Shown one piece after another: positions 8,327-11,035 of a DNA stretch of 11,035 nucleotides. This stretch comes from Deltaproteobacteria bacterium (GTDB taxonomy: Bacteria > Desulfobacterota > BSN033 > UBA1163), in NCBI GenBank assembly GCA_016875155.1, contig VGSD01000054.1, forward strand, positions 1 to 11,035. Reading direction: 5' to 3'. Below the pieces are notes generated by a model that searched no databases, was not told where the DNA came from, and saw only the letters and a list, made by a program, of their open reading frames with translations. The position numbers and the translations under genes were made by a program. The stretch's first letter is position 1, and each line of letters starts with the position of its first letter.

Positions 8327-8376
8327 TTACCGTTAGACAAAACCCTTCTTTTCTAAACAGTTACATTGGCCAAAGA

Positions 8377-11035
8377 ATGAGTCATAAGAGAAAATTCTGG
8401 CTGTGGATTCTGATTCCTGTCGTGGTCGTGGGAAGCCTCCTGTTCTGGACCACTCATTATCTCTTCGATCCTGAACTTTACCGGAACGCCATTCAAAAAA
8501 CCCTCACCTCTCAACTCGGCAGAGAGGTCTCCTTTGGAAAGGCAAGGATCGGTTTCTGGGGGGGGATAGGAATTGCTTTCGAAGACTTCCGGATTAAGGA
8601 TGGTTCCCAATCCTTTGATCTTCTCCGTTCCGAAAAGCTGATCTTAACAGCGAAGACCCTTCCTCTGTTAAAGAGAGAAGTGAAATGGAAGCGGATTACA
8701 TTTGAGAAACCCGTGGGCCGTTTCTCCCGGGACAGAAATGGAAGATTGAATTTTCCTGACACCCCCTTCAATGGGGGAACGTTGAAGTCCTCCCAGTCGT
8801 TGCGACTCGAAACCGAGAAGAAGATGATTGAGACCCTCTCCACCCTCTTTGGAGGCTCTCTATCCATTCGGTCCGGACAAATCTCCTTTTCCGACGAATT
8901 CTTTGGCGGCCCCCCTATTCTGACAGAGGTCCAATCCCTTCAACTCCGTCTTTCAAAGATATCTTTCGACAAACCCTTTCCTTTTCAAGTGAGTGGCAAG
9001 ATCCTTCACTCTAAAAAGGAAGGGAAATTTTCGATCTCCGGGACGATCAAAGATATCCCTGAAGGGATGGATTTCTCAAAGGGAAAGGTGAAAGCCGAGG
9101 TGGAGGCAAAAGGAATTGAGGTTTTCCATTTCTGGTCTTATCTCAAACCCCTGCTTCCCATGAATAAGATCGCGGGAACCCTTGATCTGAAAGGCATGTA
9201 TCAGGGGGACCTCTCTGGACCGTTTAGCGCTTCTCTTAATCTCCAGTTCAAAGAAGTCATCTACGATCATCCGAAAGTCTTTGCCTACCTGTTCACTCCC
9301 AAATGGGTCAACATCGATTTCCAGGCCAAGTATGACAGGGAGACATTCGAGGTTCCCAAATTTTCGATCGAACTTCCCGAGATAAAAGTCAAGGGAAGAG
9401 GCAGGATTTATGGAATCGGGACAAAAGGGATGGGCATGGATGCAGAGGCATCGAGCAATGTCTTCGACATTGCCGATGGAAGAAGGTTCATCCCTTTCCG
9501 GATCATCACTCCGAGTGTTTCCGACCCCCTTTTCCGTGCGGAGGGACGTGGTCCTGCTCAGATTCTCTCTGTTAAACTTTCAGGAAAGATTCCTGAAATC
9601 GATCACTGTGATGAACTTTACAATGCCCACGTTCTCTCGGTTGAGATGAAGGTCAATAACGGACGTTTAAAACTCCCCTGGAATCTACCCGCCCTCGAGG
9701 AACTGAAAGGACACCTCCTTTTCAAACAGGGCCATCTCCATCTCAAAGAAGTCCAGGCAAAAGTCTTTCAATCCAGCATTGATCGAGCCAATGGTGTTTT
9801 TTACGAGCTCCTTCAGATTCCTACGCTTGAGATTCAGGGCCAGGGCCAATTCCAGGTGTCAGACCTCTCCTCTCTGCTCAAGACCGATATCCTTGCTGAC
9901 GATACGGAGATCATTAAGGCTTTTGAACCCATCACCTCCCTATCGGGCAAGGCCAACTATCAACTCTCGGTCAAAGGAAGGTTGAAGTCTCCCCTCCGTT
10001 TTCAGCATCAGGGCGACTATCTTCTGTCAAAAGTTCACCTGACCCATTCTCAGATTCCTTTCCCGGTCTCCATTGGAGAGGGAAAGGTGGGTCTTTCCAA
10101 TGAAAACATTCAATGGTCAGGAGCCAAAGTGGAATTCGGAAATTCTTCCCTTCTCATGGCGGGCTCATTAAAGAAAGGAGGAGCTTCTGAATTCACAGTC
10201 AGAGGAAAGGTCGATCTGAAAAACCTTCTCACCCTCTTCCAATCCCCTCTCTTTCCGAAAGAGATACAATTGAAGACAGAAGATATTAAAAGCCTATCGG
10301 GTGCAGGCCAGATCTCGTTCAAAGGAAGAAGGGCATCCTCCCTTCAGCCTCTCTCCTACGAGTTGGAATTGCATCCCAGAGAAGCTTCCCTCCTTCTAAA
10401 AACTGTCTCTCATCCGTTCCTCTTTCGAGATGGCTCTGTCTCCATCTCCAATCTCGGGGCCACCTTTTCAAAGTTTAAAATCCAATCTTTAAACTCCTCT
10501 CTCATTCTGGATGGAACCATAAGGCAAGGAGAGTTGAATCTCTCCACCACTGGCTCAATTGATCTCAAAAATATTTCCGCCTTACTCCAATTATCCCTCT
10601 TTCCGGATTCGATGCGAACCCAGATGGACGACATTCAGGATCCCACCGGAGGCTTGGACTTCCGTCTTAACTGGACCGGAAAAATGGATCAAGGGATCAA
10701 CGCCATCAGAGAAGGCGAGATTTCCATGAAGTCCATCTCTCTCAGGCATCGAAAGATCCCAGTTCCTCTCTCTCAGATCGAAGGCAAGGTCCACTTTTCT
10801 CCCCAACAGATGCGATGGGATGGATTGAAGGCAAAGATAGGAGATTCTTCGCTTACTCTCTCCGGAGCCTCCCCCCGTTCTCAAACAGGATCTGGGGAAA
10901 GAAAACTCTCACTCCATCTCACTTCCACCCACCTTGACCTGGATACCTTCTTCCCTCAGAGAGAAAAAACAACTCCAACTTCTTTCGACAAGATCAGACA
11001 ATGGCTTTCCCTCTGGACGATCCAGGGCAAGATCC
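8377..11035 (+). CDS. AsmA-family membrane-anchored protein, partial (3' end beyond the window)
   Basis: AsmA-like proteins (AsmA, YhdP, TamB, YdbH and relatives) are anchored in the inner membrane, with a long beta-rich body across the periplasm. Several act in moving phospholipid to the outer membrane. The open frame runs 886 codons without a stop to the window edge. A basic start (HKRK) precedes one transmembrane helix (about 7-27). The next stretch, FDPELYRNAIQKTLTSQLGR (31-50) and VSFGKARIGFWGGIGIAFEDF (52-72, a run quoted by position), follows the AsmA N-terminal pattern. Three internal repeats of about 117 residues stand out around D496, D613 and D729. There is no strong ribosome binding site. 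The coding strand is richer in C and T than in the genes upstream. Which AsmA subgroup it joins needs the missing C-terminus. Confidence 0.82.
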   Translation, partial: MSHKRKFWLWILIPVVVVGSLLFWTTHYLFDPELYRNAIQKTLTSQLGREVSFGKARIGFWGGIGIAFEDFRIKDGSQSFDLLRSEKLILTAKTLPLLKREVKWKRITFEKPVGRFSRDRNGRLNFPDTPFNGGTLKSSQSLRLETEKKMIETLSTLFGGSLSIRSGQISFSDEFFGGPPILTEVQSLQLRLSKISFDKPFPFQVSGKILHSKKEGKFSISGTIKDIPEGMDFSKGKVKAEVEAKGIEVFHFWSYLKPLLPMNKIAGTLDLKGMYQGDLSGPFSASLNLQFKEVIYDHPKVFAYLFTPKWVNIDFQAKYDRETFEVPKFSIELPEIKVKGRGRIYGIGTKGMGMDAEASSNVFDIADGRRFIPFRIITPSVSDPLFRAEGRGPAQILSVKLSGKIPEIDHCDELYNAHVLSVEMKVNNGRLKLPWNLPALEELKGHLLFKQGHLHLKEVQAKVFQSSIDRANGVFYELLQIPTLEIQGQGQFQVSDLSSLLKTDILADDTEIIKAFEPITSLSGKANYQLSVKGRLKSPLRFQHQGDYLLSKVHLTHSQIPFPVSIGEGKVGLSNENIQWSGAKVEFGNSSLLMAGSLKKGGASEFTVRGKVDLKNLLTLFQSPLFPKEIQLKTEDIKSLSGAGQISFKGRRASSLQPLSYELELHPREASLLLKTVSHPFLFRDGSVSISNLGATFSKFKIQSLNSSLILDGTIRQGELNLSTTGSIDLKNISALLQLSLFPDSMRTQMDDIQDPTGGLDFRLNWTGKMDQGINAIREGEISMKSISLRHRKIPVPLSQIEGKVHFSPQQMRWDGLKAKIGDSSLTLSGASPRSQTGSGERKLSLHLTSTHLDLDTFFPQREKTTPTSFDKIRQWLSLWTIQGKI

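Noticed and set aside
8145..8336. The comF-AsmA gap as an attachment site or insertion sequence
   Set aside because: There is no transposase or integrase, no tRNA, and I could not find flanking target-site duplications; a non-autonomous element remains possible but unproven.
8511..8867. Open frame of 118 codons on the - strand in the AsmA region
   Set aside because: The + strand frame is continuous with a membrane anchor and family pattern; the antisense product shows nothing recognisable.

Overview
The window reads as one densely packed, single-strand gene cluster from a Gram-negative bacterium, most like a deltaproteobacterium (Desulfobacterota in the broad sense). Every supported gene is on the + strand. 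The order rplU-rpmA-obg-proB-proA-nadD-rsfS is one I associate with Geobacter-type and related deltaproteobacterial genomes. A LapB-type lipopolysaccharide regulator and an AsmA-family protein imply an outer membrane. The taxonomic call is inference from gene order and protein similarity, not from a search.

Region 1 (1-2943) starts with a sigma70-like promoter and the ribosomal pair rplU (bL21) and rpmA (bL27), then the ribosome-assembly GTPase Obg. Obg overlaps proB (glutamate 5-kinase), which overlaps proA. Region 2 (2940-5031) holds proA (gamma-glutamyl phosphate reductase), completing the first two steps of proline synthesis, and nadD (nicotinate-nucleotide adenylyltransferase). Region 3 (5120-8153) restarts behind a well-formed extended -10 promoter. 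It holds rsfS (ribosome silencing factor), a DksA/TraR-type zinc-finger regulator with a lysine-rich N-terminal tail, a protein that joins a LapA-like membrane domain to a complete LapB-like TPR plus zinc-ribbon body, and a comF-type phosphoribosyltransferase. Region 4 (8154-11035) is a structured intergenic region followed by the first 886 codons of a large AsmA-family protein that runs off the window.

The genes fall into two themes. One is growth control and ribosome assembly (bL21, bL27, Obg, RsfS, DksA), with proline and NAD synthesis alongside. The other is envelope building (LapA-LapB fusion, AsmA).

The least ordinary material lies between the genes. Two gaps (rplU-rpmA and proA-nadD) carry copies of one repeat built of 8-base units arranged as inverted arms, sharing an identical 20-base start. 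The comF stop codon lies inside a 7-base tandem repeat, followed by a roughly 140-base highly foldable element with a perfect 20-base palindrome. All three repeat tracts begin at, or within about five bases of, a stop codon. I saw no phage, transposase, CRISPR, toxin-antitoxin or tRNA/rRNA sequence. No gene in the window looks like a wholly unknown system; the best candidates for new biology are the intergenic repeats, the LapA-LapB fusion and the internally repeated AsmA protein.
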